Shown one piece after another: positions 10,301 through 21,281 of a stretch of DNA of 64,000 nucleotides. Source of the stretch: Myroides fluvii (GTDB lineage Bacteria; Bacteroidota; Bacteroidia; Flavobacteriales; Flavobacteriaceae); the NCBI RefSeq assembly GCF_009792295.1, contig NZ_CP039934.1, positions 2,934,501-2,998,500 on the forward strand, in the 5' to 3' direction. Under the pieces are notes generated by a model. That model saw only the letters and a list, made by a program, of their open reading frames with translations, was not told the origin of the DNA and searched no databases. The translations under genes were made by a program, and so were the position numbers. The first letter of the stretch is position 1; each line of letters begins with the position of its first letter.

Positions 10301-10406
10301 TATGAAGAATTTTGGAGAATTTGCGGATGTTGTGGCAGAAGCGCAACAAGAATTGAATGCCATTAAAGGCCAAGAGGCGAAAAGCAATTCATCTGTTATA
10401 CAGTAA
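7383..10406 (+). CDS. Large exported tetratricopeptide-repeat protein
   Basis: A 1007-aa protein with a cleavable signal peptide (RLACIAALVGSMSLYAQQ, cleavage probably near residue 22). Nearly the whole remaining length is TPR helices: units such as AAQLLFDKIKKE, DAKKLFEKVESK and KAIEQFNKIIDG recur about every 34-37 residues. TPR superhelices scaffold protein complexes, and the signal peptide places this one in the periplasm or at the inner face of the outer membrane. It is 25 bp upstream of a TonB-receptor-like barrel gene on the same strand, so the two probably form an operon and an envelope complex. The partner and substrate are unknown. An arrayed TPR protein beside an outer-membrane barrel is a common Bacteroidota arrangement. 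Confidence 0.85.
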   Translation: MRKINRLACIAALVGSMSLYAQQTAVYTGPYATFNHAVALYNEQEYLAAQLLFDKIKKENSSENKDIEADCAYYIANCAIRLDQSGAENKIDDFVANYPTSSKQNIAYIEATDYYFSRGQFAKAAHYAAKVKDHVIETEKVADRFFFEKGYSSFYMKNRKEAKKYLEKVSQKGEWGEQATYYLGYIAYDTDNFDDAKKLFEKVESKEKYKEKMGYFQADMNFKTGNFEQAIADGLSQINKSNPQEKSELAKIIGESYFNLKQYDKALPYLVDYKGKNGKWNNTDYYQLGYAYYKSKDYEKAIEQFNKIIDGDNSIAQNAYYHLGESYLHTHKKTQALNAFKNASEMRFDASIQEDAYLNYGKLSYDIGNAYQSAPKVISGFMEKYPGSPYREEMEGLLIDSYITSKNFAEALVLLEKNKTTANKEAYQKVTFYRGLELFAEGKYDDALSMFTKSLVERQDGLFTARAYYWQAESNYALNKFTEAISSYVSFMGSPQAKNTNEYKNVNYGLGYTYFKQKEYSNASKQFQSFIATAPKDEARRIDAYLRLGDSQFVEGSYWAAMEAYNKVIEANKVDVEYARFQKALAYGFVDRLQKKADDLIAFTKDYPKSSLTDNALYELGMTYVVMQQPQKATPVFDQLLKNFSKSSYASKALLRQGLIHYNANRADEALVKFKEVVAKYPTSAEAIEAVQNARLVYVDQGKVDEYGVWVKGLSFVSVSDLELDKDTYESAEKQYMQNNTQAAIAGFEKYLVAYPKGLKALHAHFYLGQMYFASNNLKKAQPHYLAVVEGNKNEYVEVSLSRLSEIYLKENDTDQALLMLSRLENEAAQEQNKVFAKSNLMKLYYQEGDYTNALDYAEQVLKLTKIDDKVKSDAQIIIARTAFANKQYDKAKKGYADVAKIAKGELAAEALYYDAFFKRMDNKFDASNESVQKLAKDYSTHKYYGAKGLVLMAKNFYSLKDAYQATYILDSVMKNFGEFADVVAEAQQELNAIKGQEAKSNSSVIQ

Positions 10407-10431
10407 GGTTTAATCGAATTAGAAAGTAATT

Positions 10432-12243
10432 ATGAAGCAGATAAAAATTTTAACCTTTGTATCCAGTGTTTTGTTTGTTGGTACAATGGTAGCTCAAGAT
10501 AAAAATAAAAGTGATTTAGGAACAGAGGTTGTTGATGTAGTAAGACGCTATGATGCTACTGTTTCAGAGGCATTTAAAGTAAGAGAATTGCCGAATTTAG
10601 ACGAAGATGTTAAAAGTAAAAAGAAAGAAGTTGTTTATACTATTACTTCTTTCCCAGTAGCCTCTACTTTCGTACCTACTAAAGGAGAGGCAGCGAAAGT
10701 GGACGCAAAGCGAAATTTAGAGCGTTTTGATAACTATGCGTTATTTGCTATTGGTAATTACACCAATATTAATGGAGAATTGTTTCTGAGTAGTCAACTC
10801 GATCCGGATAGTTATATCGCTGGATTTGTGAATCACTTCTCTTCTCAAGGGGGAATTAAGAACTTGCTTTTAGATGATGATTTCTCTAAGACGAAAGCGG
10901 GAATTAATTTCTCTGGTCAAAAAAAGAAAATTGGATGGAATACAGAAGTAGGAGGATCTTACCAAACGTTGAATTGGTATGGTTTACCTCAAGAGGAAAT
11001 GGGCGATTTGATTCCGCAGAGTACTGTGGTTAGCATCAATCCAAAACAAAAGTATAAATCGTTCTATTTTGATGGGTCAGTGTCTTTTGAAGATTTGCCA
11101 ATCAAAGGAGTTGATGTGTACTACAATAATTTTAGCGATGATTTTGATCGCGCTGAAAATCACTTTGTATTCAAGCCAAGAGTGGAAACTGCTATTGATG
11201 AAAATATCATAGCAAAGTTAAATGTTGTTGTGGATTATGTGAGTTCAGATTATAAAAAACAAAATTTCTTTGATGGAGATGGAACTGTCAATTTTTCAAA
11301 CAACAGTATTCAAACGGTTAAGTTAAAAGATCAGCATTTTACGTTTGGAGCAGAACCTAGTGTAGTGTTTAAAGGAGAGGATTACTTTGTGCAATTGGGA
11401 GTAGGTCTGTACTATAACAATGGAAAAATAGCAGGTAATTCAGAGAATGCCTTTAAATTTTATCCACAAGTTAAGGCGTCTTATAACGTAGTGCCAAATA
11501 TTGTAATTGCTTATGTTGGAATTGATGGAAGTCTAACGCAAAATACATTCAAAGATTTTGTGGATCAAAACCCATTTGTTTCACCAGAAGCGGGATTGTT
11601 GCCAACAGATAAAACCTATGATTTTTATGCAGGGATGAAAGGAAAGTTAGATCATACCGTTTCTTATAATGTAAAGGCATCTTACCGCAAAGAAAATGAC
11701 AAAGCGCTATTTATTTCTACTCCGTATTCCTCAAATGTCAATCGATTGAATTATTTGTATGGTAATGCGATGGATGTAGTTTATGCTGAAGTAGAAACGT
11801 TTAATCTTTTTGGAGAGTTGCGTTTTGATTTGGACAATACCGTGATTATGGGAATTAGAGGAGAGTACAATCACTACAAATCAACCACAGGAGAAGCGTG
11901 GGGATTGCCTGATTTTAAGCTAGGAGCAGATGCTTTAATTAATTTTACGGATCAGTGGTTTGCTGGTGTTGATTTACAATATGTAGGAGAGCGAAAAGAT
12001 TGGTTCATTGATCAAGGTTATCAAGGTTATGGACAGGATAGTGCTATTATACCAAAAAACATGGAGAAAAAAGTAGATGGATATGCAGATTTAAGTTTAA
12101 AGGTAGGGTATCGACCTACGAAAAACTGGACTGTATTCTTGAAGGGGAATAATCTATTGAATGAAAACTATAATCAATGGGGTAATTTCATGTCTCAAGG
12201 TATTCAAGTCATGGGGGGAGCTATTTATAAATTCGATTTTTGA
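10432..12243 (+). CDS. TonB-dependent-receptor-like outer-membrane beta-barrel protein
   Basis: A 603-aa protein with a signal peptide (MKQIKILTFVSSVLFVGTMVAQ). Amphipathic beta strands follow for most of the length, and it ends in a strand with a C-terminal aromatic residue (AIYKFDF), the usual outer-membrane insertion signal. The late segment KNWTVFLKGNNLLNENYNQWG resembles the last strands of TonB-dependent receptors. A normal plug domain is not evident between residues 25 and 120, and the protein is shorter than most receptors (700-1000 aa). It may therefore be a plug-less barrel working with the TPR protein encoded just upstream. The transported substrate cannot be deduced. Confidence 0.75.
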   Translation: MKQIKILTFVSSVLFVGTMVAQDKNKSDLGTEVVDVVRRYDATVSEAFKVRELPNLDEDVKSKKKEVVYTITSFPVASTFVPTKGEAAKVDAKRNLERFDNYALFAIGNYTNINGELFLSSQLDPDSYIAGFVNHFSSQGGIKNLLLDDDFSKTKAGINFSGQKKKIGWNTEVGGSYQTLNWYGLPQEEMGDLIPQSTVVSINPKQKYKSFYFDGSVSFEDLPIKGVDVYYNNFSDDFDRAENHFVFKPRVETAIDENIIAKLNVVVDYVSSDYKKQNFFDGDGTVNFSNNSIQTVKLKDQHFTFGAEPSVVFKGEDYFVQLGVGLYYNNGKIAGNSENAFKFYPQVKASYNVVPNIVIAYVGIDGSLTQNTFKDFVDQNPFVSPEAGLLPTDKTYDFYAGMKGKLDHTVSYNVKASYRKENDKALFISTPYSSNVNRLNYLYGNAMDVVYAEVETFNLFGELRFDLDNTVIMGIRGEYNHYKSTTGEAWGLPDFKLGADALINFTDQWFAGVDLQYVGERKDWFIDQGYQGYGQDSAIIPKNMEKKVDGYADLSLKVGYRPTKNWTVFLKGNNLLNENYNQWGNFMSQGIQVMGGAIYKFDF

Positions 12244-12339
12244 GAGTAATTACGATTTAAATATTGTTAAAAATCATATATTATTAGTTTAAAATTGTTT
12301 TATTCTCATTTTTTAATTTTTTTTCATAGTTTATTGGAC

Positions 12340-12347
12340 TACTTTTG
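12340..12347 (+). promoter_or_regulatory. Putative -7 element before the GreA-like gene
   Basis: TACTTTTG fits TAnnTTTG. It lies downstream of an upstream in-frame TTG (12295), which argues that translation starts at the ATG at 12397 instead. Confidence 0.45.
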
Positions 12348-12396
12348 TCGAACAAACAGCAATACAGAACCGATAAGGTATTTTAAGAAATTAAAA

Positions 12397-12846
12397 ATGA
12401 CATTAAAACAAGAATTAAAGGCTACATTCTTACAGCGCTTAGATGATAAGATTGAGGCTCTTCAAGATATTGTAGAAGATTTAGCCACAGATGCTCAATC
12501 AGATGCCAAAAGCTCTGCAGGAGATAAACATGAAACAGCTTTGTCTATGATGCACTTGGAACAAGAAAATATAACCAAAAAAATTAGAGAAAGCCTAGAG
12601 TTAAGGGAGGTTGTGAAACGAATTGACGAGCACAAAAATTCACGAGTAGTTGAGTTTGGATGTGTGGTGAAAGTAAATACCGTTTATTTGTTTTTAGCAG
12701 CGGCCTTACCTAAAGTAACAATAGGTGATGTATCTGTTTTGGGTGTTTCTATGGACGCACCTATTGCTAAGGCACTTTTGGGACGTCAAATACACGATTC
12801 TTTTTCTTTTAATAATTGTGATTTTACCGTTAATTTTTTAGAGTAA
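12397..12846 (+). CDS. GreA/GreB-like small protein (often mislabelled 3-oxoacyl-ACP synthase)
   Basis: A 149-aa protein from the ATG at 12397 (MTLKQELKATFLQRL). The first half is a charged helical hairpin, consistent with a coiled coil (residues about 1-75, with DAQSDAKSSAGDKHETA in the turn). The second half is a small beta domain (VVEFGCVVKVNTVYLFLAAALPKV and so on). This layout matches Gre-type transcript-cleavage factors, which act in the RNA-polymerase secondary channel. In Gre factors two acidic residues at the coiled-coil tip are catalytic. Here the tip is acidic but I cannot assign those residues firmly. The database name 3-oxoacyl-ACP synthase attached to such proteins has no support in the sequence. 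A terminator follows at 12869. Confidence 0.65.
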   Translation: MTLKQELKATFLQRLDDKIEALQDIVEDLATDAQSDAKSSAGDKHETALSMMHLEQENITKKIRESLELREVVKRIDEHKNSRVVEFGCVVKVNTVYLFLAAALPKVTIGDVSVLGVSMDAPIAKALLGRQIHDSFSFNNCDFTVNFLE

Positions 12847-12868
12847 ATTAAAGAATTAATTCATATAG

Positions 12869-12907
12869 AGCAGATGTAAGCTTACGTTTACATCTGCTTT
12901 TTTTTTA
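12869..12907 (+). terminator. Rho-independent terminator
   Basis: The stem AGCAGATGTAA / TTACATCTGCT (12869-12879 / 12888-12898) is perfect over 11 bp and followed by a T-run. It ends the GreA-like transcript ahead of gyrB. Confidence 0.9.
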
Positions 12908-13042
12908 TTGATTTACTGTCTTTAAAATAAAGTGCGTTTTTTTGTGAAAAGATGGATTATTATCGTAATTTGAAAACCTCCATATTTTTGTTAGAAATGT
13001 TTAAATTATACATGAAAAACCTTGAGATAAGGTGTGGAGAAG

Positions 13043-13073
13043 TTGATAAATTGTTTTAAAAAAACTATATTTG
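13043..13073 (+). promoter_or_regulatory. Putative gyrB promoter
   Basis: TTG at 13043-13045, a 20-bp spacer, and TATATTTG at 13066-13073 form a good Bacteroidota promoter 26 bp before the gyrB ATG. Confidence 0.6.
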
Positions 13074-13090
13074 TACGTTACTTATTTTAG

Positions 13091-15040
<1,950 letters not shown>

Positions 15041-15058
15041 TTAAAAATATCTAAAATA

Positions 15059-15092
15059 AAAGGTCAAGCATATTTGCATTGACCTTTTTTTG
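15059..15092 (+). terminator. Rho-independent terminator after gyrB
   Basis: The stem AAAGGTCAA / TTGACCTTT (15059-15067 / 15079-15087) has a further inner GCA/TGC pair and is followed by a T-run. Confidence 0.85.
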
Positions 15093-15121
15093 TTTAACGA
15101 AAACTTTAAAGCCATTTAATT

Positions 15122-16057
15122 ATGAAAGTATCTGTAATTGGAGCAGGTAACGTTGGTGCTACATGCGCTGAGGTTATCGCATTTAGGCAAATAGCAAGTG
15201 AAGTAGTGCTTGTCGATATTGCTGAAGGATTAGCTGAAGGTAAAGCGATGGATATCATGCAATGCGCCGCTAATTCAGGTTTTGACACTGTAGTCAAAGG
15301 GGTAACAAAACAATATGCCCGTACTGTAAACAGCGATGTTGTCGTGATTACTTCCGGAATTCCTAGAAAGCCAGGAATGACACGTGAAGAGTTAATAGGA
15401 ACAAATACAGCTATTGTAAAAAGTGTAATGGAAAACGCATTGACCGTTTCGCCTCATGCAATTTTTGTTATTGTAACCAACCCAATGGATACCATGGCTT
15501 TGGCAGCATTGAAAATATCAGGTTTGCCTAAAAATAGAATTATCGGAATGGGAGGTGCATTAGATTCGGCCCGCTTTAAGTATTTCTTAAGTCAGAAATT
15601 AGACAAACCGGTAGCAGATATCGAAGGAATGGTCATCGGCGGACATGGAGATACAACCATGATTCCCCTTATTCGCCTAGCTACTTACAAGGGAATTCCA
15701 GTTTCTCAATTGTTGTCTGAGGCAGATCAACAAGAAGTGGTAAAACAGACCATGGTTGGTGGAGCTACTTTAACCAAGTTATTGGGAACTTCAGCTTGGT
15801 ACGCACCAGGAGCTGCAGTAGCACAATTGGTGGATAGTATTCTACATGATAGAAAAAAATTAATACCTTGTTCAACTTTGTTAGAAGGAGAATATGGAGA
15901 GCAAAATATCTTCATTGGCGTTCCGTGTATTATTGGAAAAAATGGAATCGAGAAGATTGTCGATATAGCGCTAAATAAAGAAGAAAAAGAAGAATTTAGT
16001 AAGAGTGTGGAAGCTATTAAAGAAGTGAATAAAGAACTTCATAACATACTTTCCTAA
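15122..16057 (+). CDS. mdh: Malate dehydrogenase
   Basis: A 311-aa protein of the LDH-like malate dehydrogenase group. Its Rossmann start is MKVSVIGAGNVGATCAEV (GxGxxG), followed by VVITSGIPRKPGMTREEL with the substrate-binding arginines. VTNPMDTM and GGHGDTTMIPLIR carry the catalytic His. It interconverts malate and oxaloacetate with NAD(H) in the TCA cycle. An Arg (IPRKPG) in the active-site loop and the methionine in NPMD favour malate over lactate as substrate. The gene lies alone between the gyrB terminator and the secDF promoter. Confidence 0.93.
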   Translation: MKVSVIGAGNVGATCAEVIAFRQIASEVVLVDIAEGLAEGKAMDIMQCAANSGFDTVVKGVTKQYARTVNSDVVVITSGIPRKPGMTREELIGTNTAIVKSVMENALTVSPHAIFVIVTNPMDTMALAALKISGLPKNRIIGMGGALDSARFKYFLSQKLDKPVADIEGMVIGGHGDTTMIPLIRLATYKGIPVSQLLSEADQQEVVKQTMVGGATLTKLLGTSAWYAPGAAVAQLVDSILHDRKKLIPCSTLLEGEYGEQNIFIGVPCIIGKNGIEKIVDIALNKEEKEEFSKSVEAIKEVNKELHNILS

Positions 16058-16128
16058 AATAATTTTAACAGGTCGAGCAAATAGAAGTGAAAATCCTTGT
16101 TTTTTTAGCGATAAACTTGCTAAAAGAA

Positions 16129-16159
16129 TTGGTTAATCTAGCATCATATTTTATATTTG
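16129..16159 (+). promoter_or_regulatory. Putative secDF promoter
   Basis: TTG at 16129-16131, a 20-bp spacer, and TATATTTG at 16152-16159 lie 38 bp before the secDF ATG. The same spacing is seen before gyrB. Confidence 0.6.
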
Positions 16160-16197
16160 CTCGTTTTAAAAAAATAATTAATTAATTTTTAGTAATA

Positions 16198-19194
16198 ATG
16201 CAAAACAAGGGACTTGTTAAATTTTTTGCAATAATTTTTGCTCTGGTAAGTATTTACCAGTTGTCTTTCACCTTTGTTACAGGCCATTATGAGGACAAAG
16301 CGAAAGCTTTTGCTAAGGGGGATTCTGAGAAAGAATTACACTATTTAGACTCTATTGGTAGCCAAACAGTTTTTTTAGGACAGACATTTAATGAAGTAAG
16401 AGCTAAACAAATCAACAAAGGATTAGATTTAGAGGGAGGTATTAACGTTACGTTACAAATCTCTATCAAAGATATCCTTAAGGGATTAGCGAATAATTCG
16501 AAAAATGCTGTTTTTAATAAAGCATTGGCAGAGGCTGAGACAATGAGACAAGGTAATCAAAGTTACCTTGATGCGTTTTATGCTGCTTTTGAAAAAGAAT
16601 CTAAAGGTAGTGTGAAATTAGCTTCTGGCGATATTTTTGCAAACAGAAATTTAAGTGAGATTACAGTAGGGATGTCAGATAACCAAGTGAAGGCTATCTT
16701 AGACAAAAAAGTAAAAGAATCTATTGAGAGTGCGTACCGCGTATTCAGAGAGCGTATTGATAAATTTGGTGTGTCACAACCCAATATTCAAATGCTAGGT
16801 GATACAGGGCGTATTTTAGTTGAATTGCCAGGTGCAAAAGATGTAGATCGTATCAAGAATCTTTTACAAAGTACTGCTCAATTAGAGTTTTGGGAAACGT
16901 ATAAAGTTGAGGAAATCGGAAACTACTTAGCTTCGGCTAATGAGTATTTAAAATCAACTCAAAAAACGACTAAATCTGAAACGAAAGAAACAGAACAAGT
17001 TCAAGATTCAACAAAAACAGATGTTGATGCATTATTAGGCGGAATCAAAGCTGATTCTACCGAGACGGATCAATTACAAGAATTAGGCCCTTTATTTAGC
17101 CTATTCGTTGGAGGTGGACAACAAGGAAGCCCTGTTTTAGGGTATGTTCAAACGAAAGATACAGTAAAGGTAAACGGGTTGTTAAAGCGTCAAGATGTTA
17201 GAAACTTGTTGCCTGCTGATCAAAAATATGCTCGTTTCGCTTGGGGTAAACCAAGTAAAAAAGACCCGGATATCGTTGAATTATATGCCTTAAAAACAAA
17301 CCGTGAAGGAGTTCCTCCTTTAAGTGGTAGTGTTGTAACAGGTGCGCAAGATGAGTATGATAATTTTGGTCGCCCAGTTGTTGGTATGACGATGAGTCCA
17401 AAAGGAGCTAAAATCTGGGAAGAATTAACCGGAAAAGCGTATACTGAGCGTTCAAATATTGCAATCGTTTTAGATAACGTAGTGTATTCTGCACCAGGTG
17501 TTACTAATGGACCAATTTCTGGCGGTAGATCATCAATTTCTGGTGATTTTACAGTTGCGGATGCAAAAGATTTAGCGAATATCTTACGTGCGGGTAAATT
17601 ACCTGCAGGTGCAGATATCGTACAGTCTGAAATCGTAGGACCATCATTAGGACAACAAGCAATCGACGCAGGGATGCTTTCTGCAATCGCTGGTTTAATC
17701 GTTGTTTGGTTATGGATGGCTTTCTACTATGGTAGAGCAGGTTGGTATGCAAATATTGCGTTATTAGCTAACTTATTGTTCATGTTCGGTATTTTAGCAA
17801 GCTTAGGTGCTGTATTGACGTTACCAGGTATTGCCGGTATCGTATTAACAATGGGTACTGCAGTAGATGCGAATATCATTATTTCCGAACGTGCGAAAGA
17901 ATGTTTGCGCAAGGGAATGAGTCTAGCGGATACAATTAAGGAGTCATATAGCTGGAAAGGTGCTATGCGTCCAATCGTTGATGCAAACGTAACGCACATC
18001 CTAACAGGGGTTATCTTATTCGCTTTTGGATCAGGACCTATCAAAGGATTCGCGACTACTTTACTAATCGGTATCGCTACTTCATTATTTACTTCAATTT
18101 TCATCGCTCGTATCTTCATGGATAGAGATGTGAAAGCAGGAAGAACATTAATGTTTGCAACGAATATCACGAAAAATTGGTTTACAAACTTCAACTTTGA
18201 CTTCTTGAAAATGAAGAAAGCAACGTATGGCCTTTCTGCTGTAATTGTTGTGGTTTCTTTTGCTTCATTCTTTATCAATGGATTTGATGAAGGAACAGAT
18301 TTCGTTGGAGGTAGAACCTTCCAAGTGAAATTTGACAAGGAAGTTTCTGCTAACGATGTTAGTGAAAAATTAGGGGAAGTATTTGGAGTAAACGTTGAAG
18401 CAAAAGTTTTTGGTAACAAAGAGCAATTAAAAATCACTACAAAATACAAAGTAGAGGAAGAAGGTGCAGCTGTTGACCAAGAAGTAAATGAAAAATTATA
18501 CAACGGATTAAAACCATACTACTCTAAAGATATTACGTATGAGGAATTCGTTAATGCTACAGAAGGGAAAGTATACGGAGTTATTCAAGCTTCTAAAATC
18601 GGACCAAGTGTTGCAAAAGACGTAAAACAAAATGCATACTGGGCTGTTTTAGGTTCTATGGCTGCTATTTTCATTTACCTGGTAATTTCATTCCGTAAAT
18701 GGCAATACTCTTTAGGTGCTATTGTATCGGTAGCGCACGACGTAATTTTTGTATTGGGAGTTTACTCGTTGACTTATAAATTTATGCCTTGGCATATGGA
18801 AATCGATCAACACTTTATTGCAGCTATCTTAACTGTAATTGGTTATTCGATGAATGATACTGTAATTGTATTTGACCGTGTGCGTGAATTTATCGCTGGT
18901 AAAACGAAAGGTGACTTCAATAAAATTGTAAATGATTCAGTAAATACAACCTTATCAAGAACAATTAATACATCGTTGACTTTAATCTTTGTATTGTTGA
19001 TCATGTTCATCTTTGGTGGAGATTCAATCCGCGGATTTATCTTTGCCATGTTAATTGGTATTATTGTAGGAACATATTCGTCTTTATTCCTTGCTACGCC
19101 TGTATTAGTTGATACAATGCCTAGAAAAGACAAAGAGGAAATTGAAAGATTACACCAAGAAGCTCAAGAAGAATTAGTTGCTGAACAAGCATAG
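16198..19194 (+). CDS. secDF: Protein translocase SecDF, fused subunits
   Basis: A 998-aa fusion of SecD (residues about 1-650) and SecF (about 660-998). The SecD part has an N-terminal membrane helix and the LDLEGGINVTL motif. Its large periplasmic domain contains a low-complexity insert (KTTKSETKETEQVQDSTKT). A six-helix RND-type membrane block follows, with GIAGIVLTMGTAVDANIII carrying the proton-relay Asp. The SecF part has FVGGRTFQVKF and the GYSMNDTVIVFDRVRE motif. SecDF uses the proton gradient to pull proteins out of the SecYEG channel on the periplasmic side. A single fused gene is the usual state in Bacteroidota. A perfect-stem terminator follows. Confidence 0.95.
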   Translation: MQNKGLVKFFAIIFALVSIYQLSFTFVTGHYEDKAKAFAKGDSEKELHYLDSIGSQTVFLGQTFNEVRAKQINKGLDLEGGINVTLQISIKDILKGLANNSKNAVFNKALAEAETMRQGNQSYLDAFYAAFEKESKGSVKLASGDIFANRNLSEITVGMSDNQVKAILDKKVKESIESAYRVFRERIDKFGVSQPNIQMLGDTGRILVELPGAKDVDRIKNLLQSTAQLEFWETYKVEEIGNYLASANEYLKSTQKTTKSETKETEQVQDSTKTDVDALLGGIKADSTETDQLQELGPLFSLFVGGGQQGSPVLGYVQTKDTVKVNGLLKRQDVRNLLPADQKYARFAWGKPSKKDPDIVELYALKTNREGVPPLSGSVVTGAQDEYDNFGRPVVGMTMSPKGAKIWEELTGKAYTERSNIAIVLDNVVYSAPGVTNGPISGGRSSISGDFTVADAKDLANILRAGKLPAGADIVQSEIVGPSLGQQAIDAGMLSAIAGLIVVWLWMAFYYGRAGWYANIALLANLLFMFGILASLGAVLTLPGIAGIVLTMGTAVDANIIISERAKECLRKGMSLADTIKESYSWKGAMRPIVDANVTHILTGVILFAFGSGPIKGFATTLLIGIATSLFTSIFIARIFMDRDVKAGRTLMFATNITKNWFTNFNFDFLKMKKATYGLSAVIVVVSFASFFINGFDEGTDFVGGRTFQVKFDKEVSANDVSEKLGEVFGVNVEAKVFGNKEQLKITTKYKVEEEGAAVDQEVNEKLYNGLKPYYSKDITYEEFVNATEGKVYGVIQASKIGPSVAKDVKQNAYWAVLGSMAAIFIYLVISFRKWQYSLGAIVSVAHDVIFVLGVYSLTYKFMPWHMEIDQHFIAAILTVIGYSMNDTVIVFDRVREFIAGKTKGDFNKIVNDSVNTTLSRTINTSLTLIFVLLIMFIFGGDSIRGFIFAMLIGIIVGTYSSLFLATPVLVDTMPRKDKEEIERLHQEAQEELVAEQA

Positions 19195-19218
19195 TTTTTC
19201 TAGAACTAATATAAAATC

Positions 19219-19256
19219 AAAAGAGGAAGTAGTGCAAACTGCTTCCTCTTTTTTGT
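19219..19256 (+). terminator. Rho-independent terminator after secDF
   Basis: The stem AAAAGAGGAAG / CTTCCTCTTTT (19219-19229 / 19242-19252) has a further AGT/ACT pairing in the loop region, then T-rich sequence. Confidence 0.9.
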
Positions 19257-19265
19257 TTTTCGTTG

Positions 19266-19316
19266 TTTAACATTCGTTAAAAATAGCTAAGATAAAAAAG
19301 TGTTTTTTTAGATTTG
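19266..19316 (+). promoter_or_regulatory. Putative operator and -7 element before ggt
   Basis: A perfect inverted repeat TTAAC-ATTC-GTTAA (19267-19280) lies upstream of a -7 element TAGATTTG (19309-19316). The half-sites match the three proposed Crp/Fnr operators. The spacing to the -7 element (43 bp from the 16-mer start) differs from the 37-38 bp seen there, so membership is uncertain. Confidence 0.35.
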
Positions 19317-19360
19317 TAGTAAGAGAAATTGAATTGTTTAGTTTGTAAAAGAGAATCGTA

Positions 19361-21037
19361 ATGAAAAAAATCGGAATCGTCCTTTTTGTGTTCTTTGGAG
19401 TTTTTGTCAACGGAAAGGCTCAAAATCCTATATCCTATAGAAATGGGATGGTCGTGTCTGCGCATCCAGAAAGCAGTCAGGTAGGAGTAGATATATTAAA
19501 AATGGGGGGAAATGCAATTGATGCAGCCGTTGCTGTTGAATTAGCATTAGCTGTTGTGTATCCGAATGCAGGAAATATTGGCGGTGGTGGATTTATGATC
19601 TATCGAAGTGCGGATGGTCAAACAGCTGCTTTAGATTATAGAGAAAAAGCCCCTGCTCAGGCAAGAGAAAATATGTATTGGGATGGAAAAGGAGTGCCTA
19701 TTACAGCGCTGAGTATGAAGGGGGGATTAGCGAGTGGAGTGCCTGGAACTATTGCGGGAATGGTACAAGCGCACAAAAGATATGGAGTGTTACCTTGGAA
19801 AGAAGTGGTTCAACCAGCGATTGATTTAGCAGAAAAAGGCTTTAGACTCACGGAAAAGCAAGCGAGTGAATTTACCAAATATCACGAGGTATTCGAAACT
19901 TATAGTACGCAAGCTAGTGCCTTAACAAGTCAAGTGATTTGGAGTAAAGGCGATTTGTTTGTTCAAGCTGATTTAGCTCAAACCCTAAAGCGAGTACAAC
20001 AGGATGGAAAAAGTGGCTTCTATGAAGGTGAAACAGCTCGACTCATTGTTGAGGAAATGCAAAGAGGGAATGGCATGATGACTTTGGAGGATTTGAAGCA
20101 GTATGAAGCGATTTGGCGTACCCCTATCATCTCAACATACAAAGATTTAACGGTTATTTCAATGCCACCTCCAAGTAGTGGTGGAATTGCTCTCACCGCT
20201 TTGCTTCAATCAGTAGAGCAATTTCCTTTACAACAGTGGGGCTTTCAATCAGAGCAAACAATACAAGTGATGGTGGAGGCTGCAAGACGCGTTTATGCAG
20301 ATCGTGCAAAACACCTAGGTGATCCTGATTTTTGGGAGGTTCCCCAAGCGGAATTGACAAATAAAGCCTATAACGTTGGTCGAATGGCATCCATGAGTTT
20401 TCAAGAAGCTACTCCAAGTCATGCGATTGAAGCAGGGGTTTTTGATGGATATGAGAGTGAAGAAACAACGCATTATGTAATTGTTGACCAACACGGAAAC
20501 GCGGTATCTGCAACCACAACACTAAATGATTCTTACGGAGCTAAAGTTGTTGTTGGCGGGGCTGGTTTTTTGCTGAATAATGAAATGGATGATTTCTCTG
20601 TTAAGCCCGGAACACCTAATATGTATGGTTTAATCGGAGGGAAAGCGAATGCAATTGAAGGAAATAAGCGAATGTTGAGTTCAATGACACCGACTATTTT
20701 AGAAAAAAAGGGACAATTATACCTGGTCGTAGGTACTCCAGGAGGTTCTACTATTATTACTTCCGTTTTTCAAACCATTTTGAATGTGACGGAGTTTGGT
20801 ATGAATATGCAGGAGGCCGTTGCTGCTCCTCGTTTTCACCATCAGTGGTTACCAGATCAAATCGATTTTGAACCTCAGGCCATAGATGTAAAAGTCCGAA
20901 AAGCGTTACAACATAAAAAATATGTGCTCAAAGAACGCAAGCCTTATGGGAAAGTAGAGGGTATTTTAGTCAATGAAGATGGTAGTTATCAAGGAGGTGC
21001 AGATCCTAGAGGAGATGATATCGCTAAAGGGTACTAA
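19361..21037 (+). CDS. ggt: Gamma-glutamyltransferase
   Basis: A 558-aa exported protein with signal peptide MKKIGIVLFVFFGVFVNGKAQ. It is a typical Ntn-hydrolase precursor. The large subunit includes the MVVSAHPESSQVG and GNIGGGGFMIYR regions. The autocleavage site lies before Thr369 in the sequence ETTHYVIVDQHGN, followed by SATTTLNDSYGA. The SSMTPTI and PGGST elements shape the glutamyl pocket. It cleaves the gamma-glutamyl bond of glutathione and related peptides, or transfers the glutamyl group, in the periplasm. Length and motif order match the family. It is monocistronic, with its own promoter and a possible upstream operator at 19266. Confidence 0.93.
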   Translation: MKKIGIVLFVFFGVFVNGKAQNPISYRNGMVVSAHPESSQVGVDILKMGGNAIDAAVAVELALAVVYPNAGNIGGGGFMIYRSADGQTAALDYREKAPAQARENMYWDGKGVPITALSMKGGLASGVPGTIAGMVQAHKRYGVLPWKEVVQPAIDLAEKGFRLTEKQASEFTKYHEVFETYSTQASALTSQVIWSKGDLFVQADLAQTLKRVQQDGKSGFYEGETARLIVEEMQRGNGMMTLEDLKQYEAIWRTPIISTYKDLTVISMPPPSSGGIALTALLQSVEQFPLQQWGFQSEQTIQVMVEAARRVYADRAKHLGDPDFWEVPQAELTNKAYNVGRMASMSFQEATPSHAIEAGVFDGYESEETTHYVIVDQHGNAVSATTTLNDSYGAKVVVGGAGFLLNNEMDDFSVKPGTPNMYGLIGGKANAIEGNKRMLSSMTPTILEKKGQLYLVVGTPGGSTIITSVFQTILNVTEFGMNMQEAVAAPRFHHQWLPDQIDFEPQAIDVKVRKALQHKKYVLKERKPYGKVEGILVNEDGSYQGGADPRGDDIAKGY

Positions 21038-21281
21038 AACCTGTAGGCTGAGATAAAAGCAAAGGAATGAAATGTTTTATATTTACTTAGGGTTAACAAA
21101 AAAAAAATGTGTTAATTATTTTTAATTTTTGTATTTTTGATACACGAAAAAGAAAGTCGGTTAAATAAGGAGAAGATTCTTTTTAATCTATGAATGGAAT
21201 TATTATTAATAATGTTAATCCAATCTAAAATAAAAGCAATAAAACGATCTTGTGTAAGGGGATTTTGTTTCTATTTTAGAG

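Noticed and set aside
17727..18503. 258-codon minus-strand open frame inside secDF
   Set aside because: It is antisense to the SecDF membrane region and its composition mirrors the codons of the real gene. SecDF is intact over it.
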